DNA of 42,642 nt from Microcoleus sp. LEGE 07076 (GCF_015207455.1 NZ_JADEWV010000034.1:1-42642), one strand, 5' to 3'; shown: positions 17,379 through 26,603, counted from the stretch's first letter. Numbers and translations are program-made. The notes: generated by a model not told the origin, from the letters alone.

Positions 17379-20300
17379 GTGAGTCACAAGCTGGCAAAAA
17401 TTATCGGATTATTCTTGGCCGCCGCCACAGTCTTTGGATTCATGGGTTACGCGCTTCAAAATCCCAACTCGGTCAGTAACAGTGCGATATCGTCGATCGG
17501 CTTTCCCAATCTTACCATCGCAGCCATCCGGGCGATCGACAACAAACGATCCCAAATCTATCTCAACGGAAAGTGGCAATTTGTCCCCGCAGTTGGCAAC
17601 CTCCAAACCCCCCCCGCCTCCCCAAGCTGGGGCTCCATCTGGGTGCCCGGAGACTGGGAAGAAAAAAACGAATTCGTACCCGGAATCATCACCCGCGGCA
17701 GCGGCAAAGATTGGGAAAACTTCAACAGCCATCAACTATCAAAAGCTTGGTATCAACAAACAACCAACATTCCCGACAACTGGAAAAACCGCCGAATTTT
17801 TATCGACTTAGCCAGAGTCAGTACCGATGCAGTCATCTTTGTCAACGGCATTAACTGCGGTCAAATCGAATGGCCTTACGGTACTGTTGAAATTACCAAA
17901 GCAGCAAAACCAGGTGAAAACACTCTATCTATTTTAGTCGCGGCAGTCTCCGAAGAAAAAGACAAAGCCGTGATTATGAGCCCCACAGAAATTTATACAG
18001 CAAAATCCAACCTGCAATCGCGGGGAATCATCGGCGAAGTACGGCTTCTCAGCGTTCCCCCAGGCCCCCTAGTCAGCGACGTATTCGTCCAAACTTCCAC
18101 CCGAAAAAAGCAAATTAAATTAGATGTCGAACTCAAAGACGTTGCCCAAAACGGTCAAGTTCAACTAATTGCCCAAATGCTCGACGAAAAAGGCAAAATA
18201 GAACAAAAATTCACAGGCACTGCCAGCGTTAAAGCCCAACCAATTCAAACAGTAAAAGTGCAGTGGGACTGGAAAAATCCCCGCCTTTGGGATCTAGAAA
18301 AACCCAACCTTTACACCCTGCAATTAGAAGTAAAAGGCAGCGGCATCGACACCCAATACAACCAACCTTTCGGCTTCCGCGAATTTTGGATAGAAGGGCG
18401 CAAATTTTTCTTAAACGGAACAGAGTTTCGCCTCCGCCCAACCTTGCACTCAGACGGTTCTTGGGAAAGCGGGACAGTAGAAGTTGCTGACAAATTAATT
18501 GACAGCTACATGAAATCAGGTTTTAACATAGTAGAAACCTGGCCTTGGGATCACGACGAACGCGGTAGGTGGCACTTTCGAGAACTGCTATCAGAAAGGG
18601 CAGACCTCAAAGGTTTTCCAATTATGGCCCCTACTTTAAACGTTACATCTATCGCTTGGAACGGCAAGTGGAAAAACCGCCAGTGGAGAGACCGCTGGAA
18701 AGCGCGAATGGCAACAGAAATGCGCCGTTACCGCAATCATCCATCAGTATTAATGTGGGCGACAAGTCCTAACTTTTTTGGCAACAGTGACGACCAAAAT
18801 CCCCGCCGCATCGGCAAAAAAGAATTAGAAGGAACTCTCAGCGACTGGGACAGCGATCGTTTGCAGGTCAATATTCCTTTAGGAAATGACACCATAGCTG
18901 CGATTAAATCAGCCGACCCAACCAGACCCGTGATGGTACACCAAGGCGCAAACTTCGGCGATGTTTATGCGCTGAATTCTTATTTAAACGTGATTCCCTT
19001 GCAAGAACGGGAAGAGTGGATTTCTGAGTGGAGAAAAACCGGGGAAATGCCCTACATGGTAGTCGAGTTCGGGACGCCGCTATTCGCAACAATGATGCGA
19101 AACCGCCAAGGTTTCGATAAAGTGATTGTCAGCGAACCTTTGATGACTGAGTTTGCGGCAATTTATTTGGGCAATCAGGCTTACGAGTTGGAAAATGCAG
19201 CTTATAAAGCTAAAATTCGCGAGCAATTTGTCAAAAATCAGGAGTATAAAAGCTGGCACAATAACAAAGATTTAGATTTTGCACCAGCTTTTCAAAAGTT
19301 GCAGCAGTTGTTCAGCACAAATACTTGGCGGAGTTGGCGGACTTTTGGAATGTCTGGGGGAATGATTCCTTGGAGTGACGGACACGGTTGGGAACTTTCC
19401 GATGCTGGTAGAAATAAGGTGGATCTTGGCGGATTTCAATCGGGGCGGCGAGGAGTTTATTTGAAGCAAGTTACTAATAAATATTTGAATTATTTGCAGC
19501 CACAAGCTTACACTGTTCATCCCGGAGGCGAGGCAATTATGAATAATAATAGCTCGACTTTGGCTTGGATAGCTGGTGCTAATCCGGTATTTACTGCGAA
19601 AGACCATAACTTTTTTGCGGGCGGAAAACTAGCCAAGCAAGTAGTGTTAATTAACGATACCAGAACCCCGCAAGAATTTGCGTTTAGTTGGCGAGTTTTG
19701 GTGGGGGGGAGCGAAGTTAAAAAAGGCGAGAATAAAGGAGTTATTCAGCCAGCAGGGACGCTGTTCTTCCCTATAGACGTAAAATTGCCAAATACCATTT
19801 ACGGCAAGACTGAGGGCGAAATTCGCTTGACTGCGCGAGTGGGCGATCGCCCCCATTCCGATACATTTACTTTCCGGGTGTTTGCCAATTCAGCCAAAAT
19901 CAAAGATGCAGTAGCAATTTTCGATCCGGCGGGCAAAACATCGGCAATGTTAAAACAGCTAGGCCATCAGCTTGTGCCGTGGAACGGTTCGCAAGTTTCA
20001 TCCCTACTAATTATCGGTAGGGAAGCGTTTTCTAGCGGCGAAAAATTGCCGGGAAGTTTAGAAGATTTTGTCCTCCGAGGCGGCAAAGCAATTATATTTC
20101 CCCAGCGCAAGGAATGGCTGGAAAATATGGGTTTCCGGGTGTCTGGCCACATCAGCCGCCGCGCTTATCCAGTTGATAGCAACCATCCCGCAGTTATCGG
20201 TTTAGACAGTGAAGATTTGCGGGATTGGACTGGCGAAAGCACGCTGGTGGAAGCTTATCCAGATACGATTCAAACTGCGCCGAGAATGAGTCCGGCAAAT

Positions 20301-21194
20301 ATGCCTTGGTACGGCTGGCATTGGGGAAATCGCGGCGGTGTCAGCAGCGCTGCTGTTGAGAAGCCGCACCGCAGCGGTTGGCGGCCTATTTTGGAATCTG
20401 AGTTTGATTTAGCTTATTCGCCGCTGATGGAATTGGATTACGGAAAAGGAAGGCTGATTTTAAACGAGTTGGATTTGGAAGACCATTATTCTGCAGATGG
20501 TGGGGCGGCGCAGTTAGTCCAACAAATTATGAGTTACGGGATGAATTCTCCGCTGCTTGGAAAGCCGGATAAGGTGGTTTTAATTGGGGGAGATGGAGAT
20601 GCCCAAAAGCTGGACAGTTTGGGGGTAATTTATCAGCGGGCTAATGCGCTTTCTAATGATGTTGCTTTGACAATTGTGGGGGCTCAAGCGAATCTGAAAG
20701 ATGCCGATTTGCGGGGTTATTTGAATGCTGGCGGAAAGGCGTTTTTCTTGCCGCGTCAAGTGCCTGTAGCTGGTTTGGGCGTGGGTTTGCAGCAGGCGAA
20801 GGATTTCGGGGGTTCGCTGGCGGTTCCGAGTTGGGATGAGGTGAAGGGGCTTAGCAGTTCAGATTTGCGATCGCGCTCTTTTTATGATACTTGGTTGATT
20901 AAGTCTGGGGGAGAAATCGGTGGTGACGGTTTGTTAAGTCGCGTACAAGTTGGTAAGGGCGTGGCGATTTTCTCTCAAATTGACCCGGACAGTTTGAATG
21001 CTGATACTAAGACTTATTTGCGTTTTACTCGCTGGCGGCAAACTCGGGCAAATGCTCAGATTTTGGCTAATTTAGGGGCAACTTTTAAGGCGGATGGATC
21101 TGTGTTTAACGGTTCGAGTCGGGAGTTTTATCACTGGGATTATAAGGCGGATTTTGAGAATGGGGACGATCCTTATCGGTATTATCGATGGTAG
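17379..21194 (+). CDS. Exported glycoside hydrolase family 2-like protein
   Basis: 1,271 aa with a signal-peptide/anchor-like N-terminus (LAKIIGLFLAAATVFGFMGYA). Then comes a GH2 sugar-binding jelly roll (about 55-205), an Ig-like GH2 domain (about 220-330), and a TIM barrel starting GFREFWIEGRKFFLNG. The C-terminal ~400 residues resemble glutamine-amidotransferase-like/accessory domains (inference). The nucleophile-type glutamate is present in MVVEFG (Glu563). The acid/base motif after RNHPSVLMW reads ATSPNFFG, with Phe466 where the NE glutamate is expected. It may be an extracellular or periplasmic sugar-binding or hydrolytic protein. The GTG start is chosen for GGGGGAG 9 nt upstream (17363-17369). 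The gene is monocistronic. Confidence 0.8.
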   Translation: MSHKLAKIIGLFLAAATVFGFMGYALQNPNSVSNSAISSIGFPNLTIAAIRAIDNKRSQIYLNGKWQFVPAVGNLQTPPASPSWGSIWVPGDWEEKNEFVPGIITRGSGKDWENFNSHQLSKAWYQQTTNIPDNWKNRRIFIDLARVSTDAVIFVNGINCGQIEWPYGTVEITKAAKPGENTLSILVAAVSEEKDKAVIMSPTEIYTAKSNLQSRGIIGEVRLLSVPPGPLVSDVFVQTSTRKKQIKLDVELKDVAQNGQVQLIAQMLDEKGKIEQKFTGTASVKAQPIQTVKVQWDWKNPRLWDLEKPNLYTLQLEVKGSGIDTQYNQPFGFREFWIEGRKFFLNGTEFRLRPTLHSDGSWESGTVEVADKLIDSYMKSGFNIVETWPWDHDERGRWHFRELLSERADLKGFPIMAPTLNVTSIAWNGKWKNRQWRDRWKARMATEMRRYRNHPSVLMWATSPNFFGNSDDQNPRRIGKKELEGTLSDWDSDRLQVNIPLGNDTIAAIKSADPTRPVMVHQGANFGDVYALNSYLNVIPLQEREEWISEWRKTGEMPYMVVEFGTPLFATMMRNRQGFDKVIVSEPLMTEFAAIYLGNQAYELENAAYKAKIREQFVKNQEYKSWHNNKDLDFAPAFQKLQQLFSTNTWRSWRTFGMSGGMIPWSDGHGWELSDAGRNKVDLGGFQSGRRGVYLKQVTNKYLNYLQPQAYTVHPGGEAIMNNNSSTLAWIAGANPVFTAKDHNFFAGGKLAKQVVLINDTRTPQEFAFSWRVLVGGSEVKKGENKGVIQPAGTLFFPIDVKLPNTIYGKTEGEIRLTARVGDRPHSDTFTFRVFANSAKIKDAVAIFDPAGKTSAMLKQLGHQLVPWNGSQVSSLLIIGREAFSSGEKLPGSLEDFVLRGGKAIIFPQRKEWLENMGFRVSGHISRRAYPVDSNHPAVIGLDSEDLRDWTGESTLVEAYPDTIQTAPRMSPANMPWYGWHWGNRGGVSSAAVEKPHRSGWRPILESEFDLAYSPLMELDYGKGRLILNELDLEDHYSADGGAAQLVQQIMSYGMNSPLLGKPDKVVLIGGDGDAQKLDSLGVIYQRANALSNDVALTIVGAQANLKDADLRGYLNAGGKAFFLPRQVPVAGLGVGLQQAKDFGGSLAVPSWDEVKGLSSSDLRSRSFYDTWLIKSGGEIGGDGLLSRVQVGKGVAIFSQIDPDSLNADTKTYLRFTRWRQTRANAQILANLGATFKADGSVFNGSSREFYHWDYKADFENGDDPYRYYRW

Positions 21195-21210
21195 GATTTT
21201 TTAACCACTT

Positions 21211-21279
21211 GTTTGTAGTGAGGACTTCAGTCCTCTCTCTGACTGTTAGCAATTAAGGACTAAAGTCCTTACTACAAAC
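21211..21279. terminator. GTTTGTAGTGAGGACT inverted repeat after the GH2-like gene
   Basis: Arms at 21211-21226 and 21264-21279 match at 15 of 16 positions. The inner sequence ACTTCAGTCC/GGACTAAAGT extends the pairing, and the element is followed by AGTTTTTTTG. This GAGGACTTCAGTCCTC-type element is a frequent cyanobacterial interspersed repeat. Here it also fits a bidirectional terminator between convergent genes. Confidence 0.7.
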
Positions 21280-21313
21280 CAGTTTTTTTGTGGGTAATCG
21301 GCGGGACATAATA

Positions 21314-21559
21314 TCACAGGTCAAAGTGTCGCTTAAAGCGCGGGTCTAGTTTGTCGGTTTTCCTTTGGTTGCATGGGCGGCAGAGGGTTTGCAGGTTGCT
21401 GATGTCGTTGCTGCCGCCGCGCCCTAGGGGGATGATATGATCGATCGTCAGTTCTGCTTCTAGTTTGGTTTGGCCGCAGCTTTGGCACTGGTATTTGTTG
21501 CGAGTAAATACGTATTTTCTGACTTCGGGTGGAATACGAATTCTAGGGGTTTTAGTCAT
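21314..21559 (-). CDS. HNH endonuclease
   Basis: 81-aa single-domain HNH nuclease. Zinc-ribbon cysteines Cys25/Cys28 (CQSC) and Cys60/Cys63 (CRPC) frame the beta-beta-alpha-metal core: DH at 40-41, Asn55 and Asn64 in CNQRK. HNH proteins cut DNA with one divalent metal. A domain this small may be a stand-alone nicking or repair nuclease or a remnant of a larger system. Its ATG overlaps the stop of the KGK gene (ATGA), so the two form a translationally coupled operon. No methylase lies next to it. Domain call is sure, biological role is not. Confidence 0.92.
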   Translation of the reverse strand: MTKTPRIRIPPEVRKYVFTRNKYQCQSCGQTKLEAELTIDHIIPLGRGGSNDISNLQTLCRPCNQRKTDKLDPRFKRHFDL

Positions 21560-21996
21560 GAATTGTGCGGTTGATTTTCTTGATTGAGGAGTTGGCGGCG
21601 CAAATCGTCGAGGGGTGATTCTGGTTGGCTAGTTTCTAATTGATTGTTTTCTGGTGTTTCTTCAACTTTTGGTTCATCTGGACAAAACTCTATAGTGACA
21701 TTGAGTTTGAGCTTAATCTTTCCTTTTTTCCAACCCGGAGCACCCACTCTGAGAATTTCACAATCTATACCTTGACTAAACCATTCTTCGTATGACCAAT
21801 TTTTTTGGGGATGATTGCAAGGAACCTCTATATTTAGGTTTTCTTTTCTTAATAAATCATCAAGTGTTTCTCCTAAATCCCACCCAGAAAAAAGTTTATT
21901 TACTGTTTTCTTGAGTTTTTCCATTTTAAGCATTGTCATACCGAAAGATACAGCATCATTATTGTCACAGTTGTGGAAATCAACTTTATTTTTCAT
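21556..21996 (-). CDS. KGK-domain family protein
   Basis: 146 aa. The centre contains PGWKKGKIKLKLNVTIEFCPDEP (about 87-109), the signature of the cyanobacterial KGK family. A helical N-terminus and an acidic, Pro/Gln-rich tail surround it. Function of the family is unknown. The gene overlaps the HNH nuclease by 4 nt and lies 28 nt after a MazF-like toxin gene, so a multi-gene minus-strand transcript is likely. Confidence 0.85.
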   Translation of the reverse strand: MKNKVDFHNCDNNDAVSFGMTMLKMEKLKKTVNKLFSGWDLGETLDDLLRKENLNIEVPCNHPQKNWSYEEWFSQGIDCEILRVGAPGWKKGKIKLKLNVTIEFCPDEPKVEETPENNQLETSQPESPLDDLRRQLLNQENQPHNS

Positions 21997-22024
21997 ATTT
22001 TTGCCACCCTCATGTAAGTCCTAT

Positions 22025-22390
22025 TTAATCTACTATTTCTAATTCCAAAGCTACCATTAAACAGCGATTAACGTGGTTTATAGCCTCAGTTGAAAGAGAA
22101 CCCAGTTTGCGAGTAATCATTGATTTATTTAGGGTAAAAATGGACTCGCATCTAACTACAGACTCCACTCTAATACCAGCTAATGCAATTTCATCTCCTG
22201 TTATCAAATATTGAGCCACCCTCAAAGGGCGAGTTGTCTTAGAAGTACAAGGTACAACCATCACATCGTCAAGAATTTGGTTTAGATTATCTGCCGAAAT
22301 TATCACAGCCGGACGCAGTTTAAACTGTGTTAGCTGACTAGAAGGCATTGGCACTTGAGCCAACACTACATCACCGCGCCGTAAGTTCAT
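22025..22390 (-). CDS. MazF/PemK-like toxin (type II toxin-antitoxin)
   Basis: 121 aa from the preferred ATG (MNLRRGDVVLAQVPMPSS); upstream in-frame Met codons at 22408 and 22426 would add 6 or 12 residues. Conserved features of the MazF/PemK fold are the N-terminal RRGDVVLAQVP strand, RPAVIIS, VVPCTSK and the GI..ESVVRCESIFTL segment. Family members are usually sequence-specific mRNA endoribonucleases that arrest growth. The start overlaps the 3' end of the 67-aa antitoxin gene by 20 nt, the usual coupling for such pairs. The frame is intact. Confidence 0.85.
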   Translation of the reverse strand: MNLRRGDVVLAQVPMPSSQLTQFKLRPAVIISADNLNQILDDVMVVPCTSKTTRPLRVAQYLITGDEIALAGIRVESVVRCESIFTLNKSMITRKLGSLSTEAINHVNRCLMVALELEIVD

Positions 22391-22574
22391 CGGCAAATAT
22401 TTCGTCATAAATGTCATTTTCCGCACTCAGCCAATCTTGATAAGCTTGAGATTCAAGCATCGGTTGAACAGATTCTTTCCCTCTTGTCAAAAACAGCGCG
22501 AGGTTGAGAAGTATTGCCAACTTATCATCTGGAAGTTGCTCGATTATTGTTAGAAGTTTTTGCCGAATGTTCAT
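22371..22574 (-). CDS. Antitoxin partner of the MazF-like toxin
   Basis: 67-aa acidic protein: MNIRQKLLTIIEQLPDDKLAILLNLALFL, then a flexible tail with AYQDWLSAENDIYDEIFADEL. Small size, an N-terminal dimerisation-like helix, an acidic C-terminus and overlap with the toxin start all fit a type II antitoxin. It resembles DUF2281-type antitoxins, though the family is not certain. It begins 37 nt after the stop of the dynamin-like gene. Confidence 0.75.
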   Translation of the reverse strand: MNIRQKLLTIIEQLPDDKLAILLNLALFLTRGKESVQPMLESQAYQDWLSAENDIYDEIFADELTAR

Positions 22575-22611
22575 AGAATTAAAGTCGCTCTTTGCTGGCT
22601 ATTATAGCACA

Positions 22612-25047
22612 TTACTCAAAATCCACCGCAACGCTATTGTTTTCTACAATTACAGGCAACAAATGCTCGTGCAACTTCATCGCCCGCAAACAATCATTAA
22701 TCCCAGAAACCGCCCGATCGTACTCTTGAATTTTCTCTTCATTCTCATCTTGCAGCCGCCGATTCTTGGCAATTTTCTCCTCAGCTTCCTGTGCTAAAGT
22801 TTGTTCCAAATAATCGCGGGCTTGGCTGTATTTCTGCAAAATATCATCAGCTTGCTGTTCCGCCATCGGTAACAAATGCTCTTTCAGCGTTTGGTTGACA
22901 GTTTGGCGGAAAGTTTGCCGAATAGTTCTAGATACTTTTGGCTCAAAATCTAGCCGCAACAATTGCCGAATTGCCGGTTGCGCGTCCACCATGTTTTCGC
23001 AATCGTAACCTTGAGATGTTTGCTGTAATGTTTCCCGGAATTGGTAAATCGAAAACGTTCCTTCGTCGTAAAAACGGGGACTTTCTCGCACGTAGCGATC
23101 GCACTCCACGCCCGCCGCATTCACCAAAGCATTAGAAACCCGCTGCGACAACTCCTCTAACTGCTGTTCAATTCCCCCATCGTTCCCCAACAACCGATAA
23201 AGCAATCGATAGTATTCCGACTTGCGAACGCTGTCTTTCAGATACTGGAAATAATTATCAATCAGTGACTTAGTAGCCTCTACTAAAATATCTTCCAACT
23301 GATTCGCTAAATAATAAAGCGCTTCCACTAAAACAGCAATTAAAGGTGCTGTAGCATTGCGGGGATGAGTCATCAAAGTGCGTCCGTAAGCCGCCTCTAC
23401 CGAAAATCCGTCTAACAATTCATCCAAGCGGCGGATCATCCGAGATTGCAGTTGTCGAAAATCAATGTCAAAGATATCGCATTTGTTCATAATCATTTCA
23501 TTGATTTCTTTGGCGATATGTTCCCGAAAATCTTGTCCAACTTGCTGCAATTCTTGATTTAACCGCAAAAGTTCTTGGGCTTTCATCGCTTCAATTTCGC
23601 GGGGCTGGCTGTCCAAACTCCGCTGGATTGTTTGGTATTGTTTCCGCAGTTGAATGCACAAATCTTCTAAATCGTCAGCGAGATTTTTGAACAGTTGCGG
23701 GCGCTTTTCTTTGGTGAGATAATCGGTGATGGCTGTGCGAAAATCTTCGATGCCGCTATCTTGAATTAATTGCTGGATTAACGGTTGACCTTGTTCTGCA
23801 AGAATCCGCACGTAGTTTTGATTTGGGGTTTCGTAGCTGTTAACTGAAATCCGAAATTGACTAGCAGACAGTTTGCCAGAATTGGCGCAGTAGCGGTTAA
23901 ATTCGTTGACAAATTGCGGTGTGTCTTGACTATTTTCGCTGTTGTTACCCGAATTTGTGTCTGCATCAAGGCGATCGCGACTTTCGGCAAATATTGTATC
24001 CAAACCAAAGCGATCGCGCCCGGTTGTCCCTCTAATTAAACTCCCGTAAAATCCCAGCAATCCGCTGGTTTTATAGACTCTGGTAGTGTCGCGAAAGTCG
24101 GAATTAATCAGATTTTCTAAGCGCTGTCGCAGTTGCGTGTTGTACCAAGTTTCGTCAATGCGGTTGAAAATGTAAAACAGCCGATCGCGAATTCCGGGAT
24201 TCGATCGCGTTTTCTCCATCAACTCCGTCTCTTCCGTCGTCATTTCCCCAGACGACGCAGCCTTCAAGACGCAGACAACCGCCGAAGTATCCGGGCTTTC
24301 AATCTTATCGTAGGTCAATTCCGCATCCTGTTTGACAGGCGCATCAATTCCCGGCGTATCGATAATAATATTACCATCTTTCAGCAGCGGATGGTAACAA
24401 TAATATTCAACTCGCTTCAGCACAGCACTGTTGCTACCGCGCCGCGCATAACTAGCAGCTTCCTTGAGATTGGAAAAATTAAACTGTTCCATCGAATAAG
24501 TAGCGTTATCGACAGTTTGGATGCGCTCGCGATTAGCTTCAAAACCTTCTAGCAACAGTATCAAAGCCTTAGCTTGTTTGGCTAGCTCCGATTTATTTTC
24601 TCCGCCTTCCTTTTCGATAATTATCAAACATCCCTGAGATAAAATCTTTACTACATCTATGTGATTAATATTGATTTCAGTAGTTAAATTCAACTGCTCG
24701 CACAGAGCATAAACTTGAGTCCTAATCTCAACTTCGCTCAAAAAAGTGAGAACAACGCGCTCTTTTTGGGCCGATTCAGCATAGGCGATGTAACACTCAG
24801 TACCAGTTGCGTGTCCTTCAGCACTGTAGAGCAATTCTCGCTCCAGCAAAGCATTAATCAGCATCGATTTTCCCGCACTAAAAGCGCCCGCAAACACAAT
24901 TTCAAATTCAGGAGAAATTGCCTTTTTCAAAGACGCTTGTACCGCCATAATATCTTGTTGTCGCAAAGACGGTTCTTGACGCAGCAGTTGCAGTAAAGTG
25001 TCAACTTGCTCTTGCAGATTGTTGCATTGGGGCGGCATTTGAGTCAT
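22612..25047 (-). CDS. Bacterial dynamin-like GTPase
   Basis: 811 aa. A dynamin-type G domain has G1 GAFSAGKS at 54-61, a Thr-containing switch region (ATGTECY, 80-86), G3 DTPG at 230-233 and G4 NRID at 295-298. The remaining ~500 residues are helical: long coiled regions at about 450-510 and 720-790 flank a hydrophobic patch near residues 565-590 (LIAVLVEALYYLANQLEDIL) that could be a membrane paddle. Bacterial dynamins remodel or protect membranes, sometimes in phage or antibiotic stress. There is one copy here, not the tandem pair common in some bacteria. It lies 180 nt after dnaJ, with a hairpin between them. Confidence 0.88.
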   Translation of the reverse strand: MTQMPPQCNNLQEQVDTLLQLLRQEPSLRQQDIMAVQASLKKAISPEFEIVFAGAFSAGKSMLINALLERELLYSAEGHATGTECYIAYAESAQKERVVLTFLSEVEIRTQVYALCEQLNLTTEININHIDVVKILSQGCLIIIEKEGGENKSELAKQAKALILLLEGFEANRERIQTVDNATYSMEQFNFSNLKEAASYARRGSNSAVLKRVEYYCYHPLLKDGNIIIDTPGIDAPVKQDAELTYDKIESPDTSAVVCVLKAASSGEMTTEETELMEKTRSNPGIRDRLFYIFNRIDETWYNTQLRQRLENLINSDFRDTTRVYKTSGLLGFYGSLIRGTTGRDRFGLDTIFAESRDRLDADTNSGNNSENSQDTPQFVNEFNRYCANSGKLSASQFRISVNSYETPNQNYVRILAEQGQPLIQQLIQDSGIEDFRTAITDYLTKEKRPQLFKNLADDLEDLCIQLRKQYQTIQRSLDSQPREIEAMKAQELLRLNQELQQVGQDFREHIAKEINEMIMNKCDIFDIDFRQLQSRMIRRLDELLDGFSVEAAYGRTLMTHPRNATAPLIAVLVEALYYLANQLEDILVEATKSLIDNYFQYLKDSVRKSEYYRLLYRLLGNDGGIEQQLEELSQRVSNALVNAAGVECDRYVRESPRFYDEGTFSIYQFRETLQQTSQGYDCENMVDAQPAIRQLLRLDFEPKVSRTIRQTFRQTVNQTLKEHLLPMAEQQADDILQKYSQARDYLEQTLAQEAEEKIAKNRRLQDENEEKIQEYDRAVSGINDCLRAMKLHEHLLPVIVENNSVAVDFE

Positions 25048-25170
25048 GGCGGCAGACTGCTCCTGATTGTAGAAAAATTAGCTTAGGGTTAATTGTCCGC
25101 TAGTTCCTGAAGAATTGCAACAGTAATTTTACTTATGTTATCAATAATTGCTTAACATAATTAGTCGTAA

Positions 25171-25221
25171 GGTGCTATAATAGCGTACCTTACATCATTA
25201 AAGGTGCGCTATTATAGCACC
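25171..25221. terminator. Perfect 15-bp inverted repeat after dnaJ
   Basis: GGTGCTATAATAGCG (25171-25185) and its exact complement at 25207-25221. The left half together with ACCTTAC also forms a smaller palindrome, so two alternative hairpins are possible. Read on the minus strand it follows the dnaJ stop within a few bases and could act as a terminator or mRNA 3'-end stabiliser; there is no long U tract. Confidence 0.65.
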
Positions 25222-25226
25222 AGACA

Positions 25227-26315
25227 TTAAACCGACAAATCTTGACGGGGTTTAAAAGTCTCAATCTGCCGCAATTTTTCGTATAATTCCCGTTCCTCTT
25301 CACTAATTTCCTTGGGAATTAACACCTGAATTTCTACTAGCTGATCGCCCCGATCGCCATTTCCAGTCGGATAGCCTTTATTTGCCATCCGCAACCGCTT
25401 TCCAGAGGTGACTCCCGGCGGTAGTTTCATCTTCACCGGGCCATCGAGCGTCGGCACTTCCACATCTCCACCTAGCACCGCTTCGCAGGGTGTCAGCAGC
25501 AATTGGCAGCAAATATCCGACATTTCTAAGCTAAAAAATGGATGGGGAGAAACCGTGATTTTTAAGTACAAATCGCCGCCACCAATACCTTGATTCCGCA
25601 GGCGAATTCGCTGGCCCGATACCATTGCCGCAGGCATATTTACTTCGATCCATCGCCCGTCATCCAAACGAATGCGCTCGGTACCGCCGGAATAAGCTTT
25701 TTCCAAAGGCAGAGTCAGCCGGGCCTCGATGTCTCTTCTGATTTCGCGATCGTCAATTTCTCTAGTTTCGCGTCGAATTTCGCGATCGACTGTTTCGCGT
25801 CGAATTTGGCGATCGTCCAAATCCCTTCCATCTTCCCGATAATTAGCAACATAACTCGTTTTTTTAGAAGCCGTACTCCACGGTTCCGAAGCGGCTACTC
25901 CCGGTGCATCATTCGCTGTCCCCATCCTCACTTCCCGCCGCCTTCCGAGCACTTGATCGAGAAATTTATTAAAATCGGAGTAATCGCTAAAATCGATTTC
26001 TTCGGCTGGTTTATTGCGGCTGCCTTTGTTATTTCCCCAACTTTTGAAATTGGGAAGTTTTACGCCTTGTTTGCCTTGAAATCCCTTTTGTTTCCAAAAT
26101 TTACTAAACCGATCGTATTGAGCTCGCTTGTCGAGGTCGGAAAGAATATCGTAAGCTTCATTAATATCCTTAAAGTTATCTTCAGCAAATTTGTCACCCG
26201 GATTCACGTCTGGGTGCAACTGCCTTGCCAGTCGGCGGTAGGCTTTTTTTATCTCATCAGCCGTAGCATCTCTGGAAACTCCCAGAATTTGATAGTAATT
26301 GCGAAAGTTTTGCAT
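25227..26315 (-). CDS. dnaJ: DnaJ/Hsp40 co-chaperone, CbpA-like (no zinc finger)
   Basis: 362 aa. The J-domain is at 5-70 with HPD at 34-36. A Gly/Phe-poor linker (75-160) is followed by an Arg/Asp/Glu repeat (about 162-192, DRxIRRET-like units). Then come the two C-terminal beta-sandwich substrate-binding domains (LTLPLEKAYSGGTERI, then PHPFFSLEMSDICCQLLLTPCEAVLGG...VKMKLPPGVTSGKRLRM). The CxxCxGxG zinc-finger repeats are absent, as in class B/CbpA proteins. It stimulates DnaK ATPase, and the nearest upstream gene on the strand is dnaK. The mRNA leader is a pure TTCCTTC heptad tract starting 4 nt before the ATG, with no Shine-Dalgarno. Confidence 0.93.
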   Translation of the reverse strand: MQNFRNYYQILGVSRDATADEIKKAYRRLARQLHPDVNPGDKFAEDNFKDINEAYDILSDLDKRAQYDRFSKFWKQKGFQGKQGVKLPNFKSWGNNKGSRNKPAEEIDFSDYSDFNKFLDQVLGRRREVRMGTANDAPGVAASEPWSTASKKTSYVANYREDGRDLDDRQIRRETVDREIRRETREIDDREIRRDIEARLTLPLEKAYSGGTERIRLDDGRWIEVNMPAAMVSGQRIRLRNQGIGGGDLYLKITVSPHPFFSLEMSDICCQLLLTPCEAVLGGDVEVPTLDGPVKMKLPPGVTSGKRLRMANKGYPTGNGDRGDQLVEIQVLIPKEISEEERELYEKLRQIETFKPRQDLSV

Positions 26316-26319
26316 AGTT

Positions 26320-26568
26320 GGAGAAGGAAGAAGGAAGAAGGAAGAAGGAAGAAGAAGGAAGACGGAAGAAGAAGGAAGAAGAAGGAAGAAGGAAGACGGA
26401 AGACGGAAGAAGGAAGACGGAAGAAGGAAGACGGAAGAAGGAAGAAGGAAGAAGGAAGAGGGAAGAAGGAAGACGGAAGAAGGAAGAGGGAAGAGGGAAG
26501 ACGGAAGAAGGAAGAGGGAAGACGGAAGACGGAAGACGGAAGAGGGAAGAGGGAAGAAGGAAGAAGGA
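26320..26568. repeat. GGAAGAA-type purine heptad/hexad tract (~250 bp)
   Basis: Almost pure purine on the plus strand, with mixed GAAGGAA, GAAGACG and GAAGAGG units. It directly precedes the dnaJ start on the minus strand, where it reads CTTCCTT. A complementary tract stands at 27094-27149. Frames through it give low-complexity EGRRK proteins that are not genes. Confidence 0.95.
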
Positions 26569-26603
26569 TTAGGGATTAGGGATTAGCGATTAGGGATGAG
26601 GTT

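Noticed and set aside
21211-21279. Riboswitch or small RNA gene
   Set aside because: The GAGGACTTCAGTCCTC hairpin is a known type of interspersed repeat and lies between convergent gene ends, not in a leader.
26299-26586. Plus-strand frames giving EEGRRKK / GRRKTEEGR-type proteins
   Set aside because: They are translations of the GGAAGAA repeat tract in all three frames, with no start signal and no non-repeat sequence.
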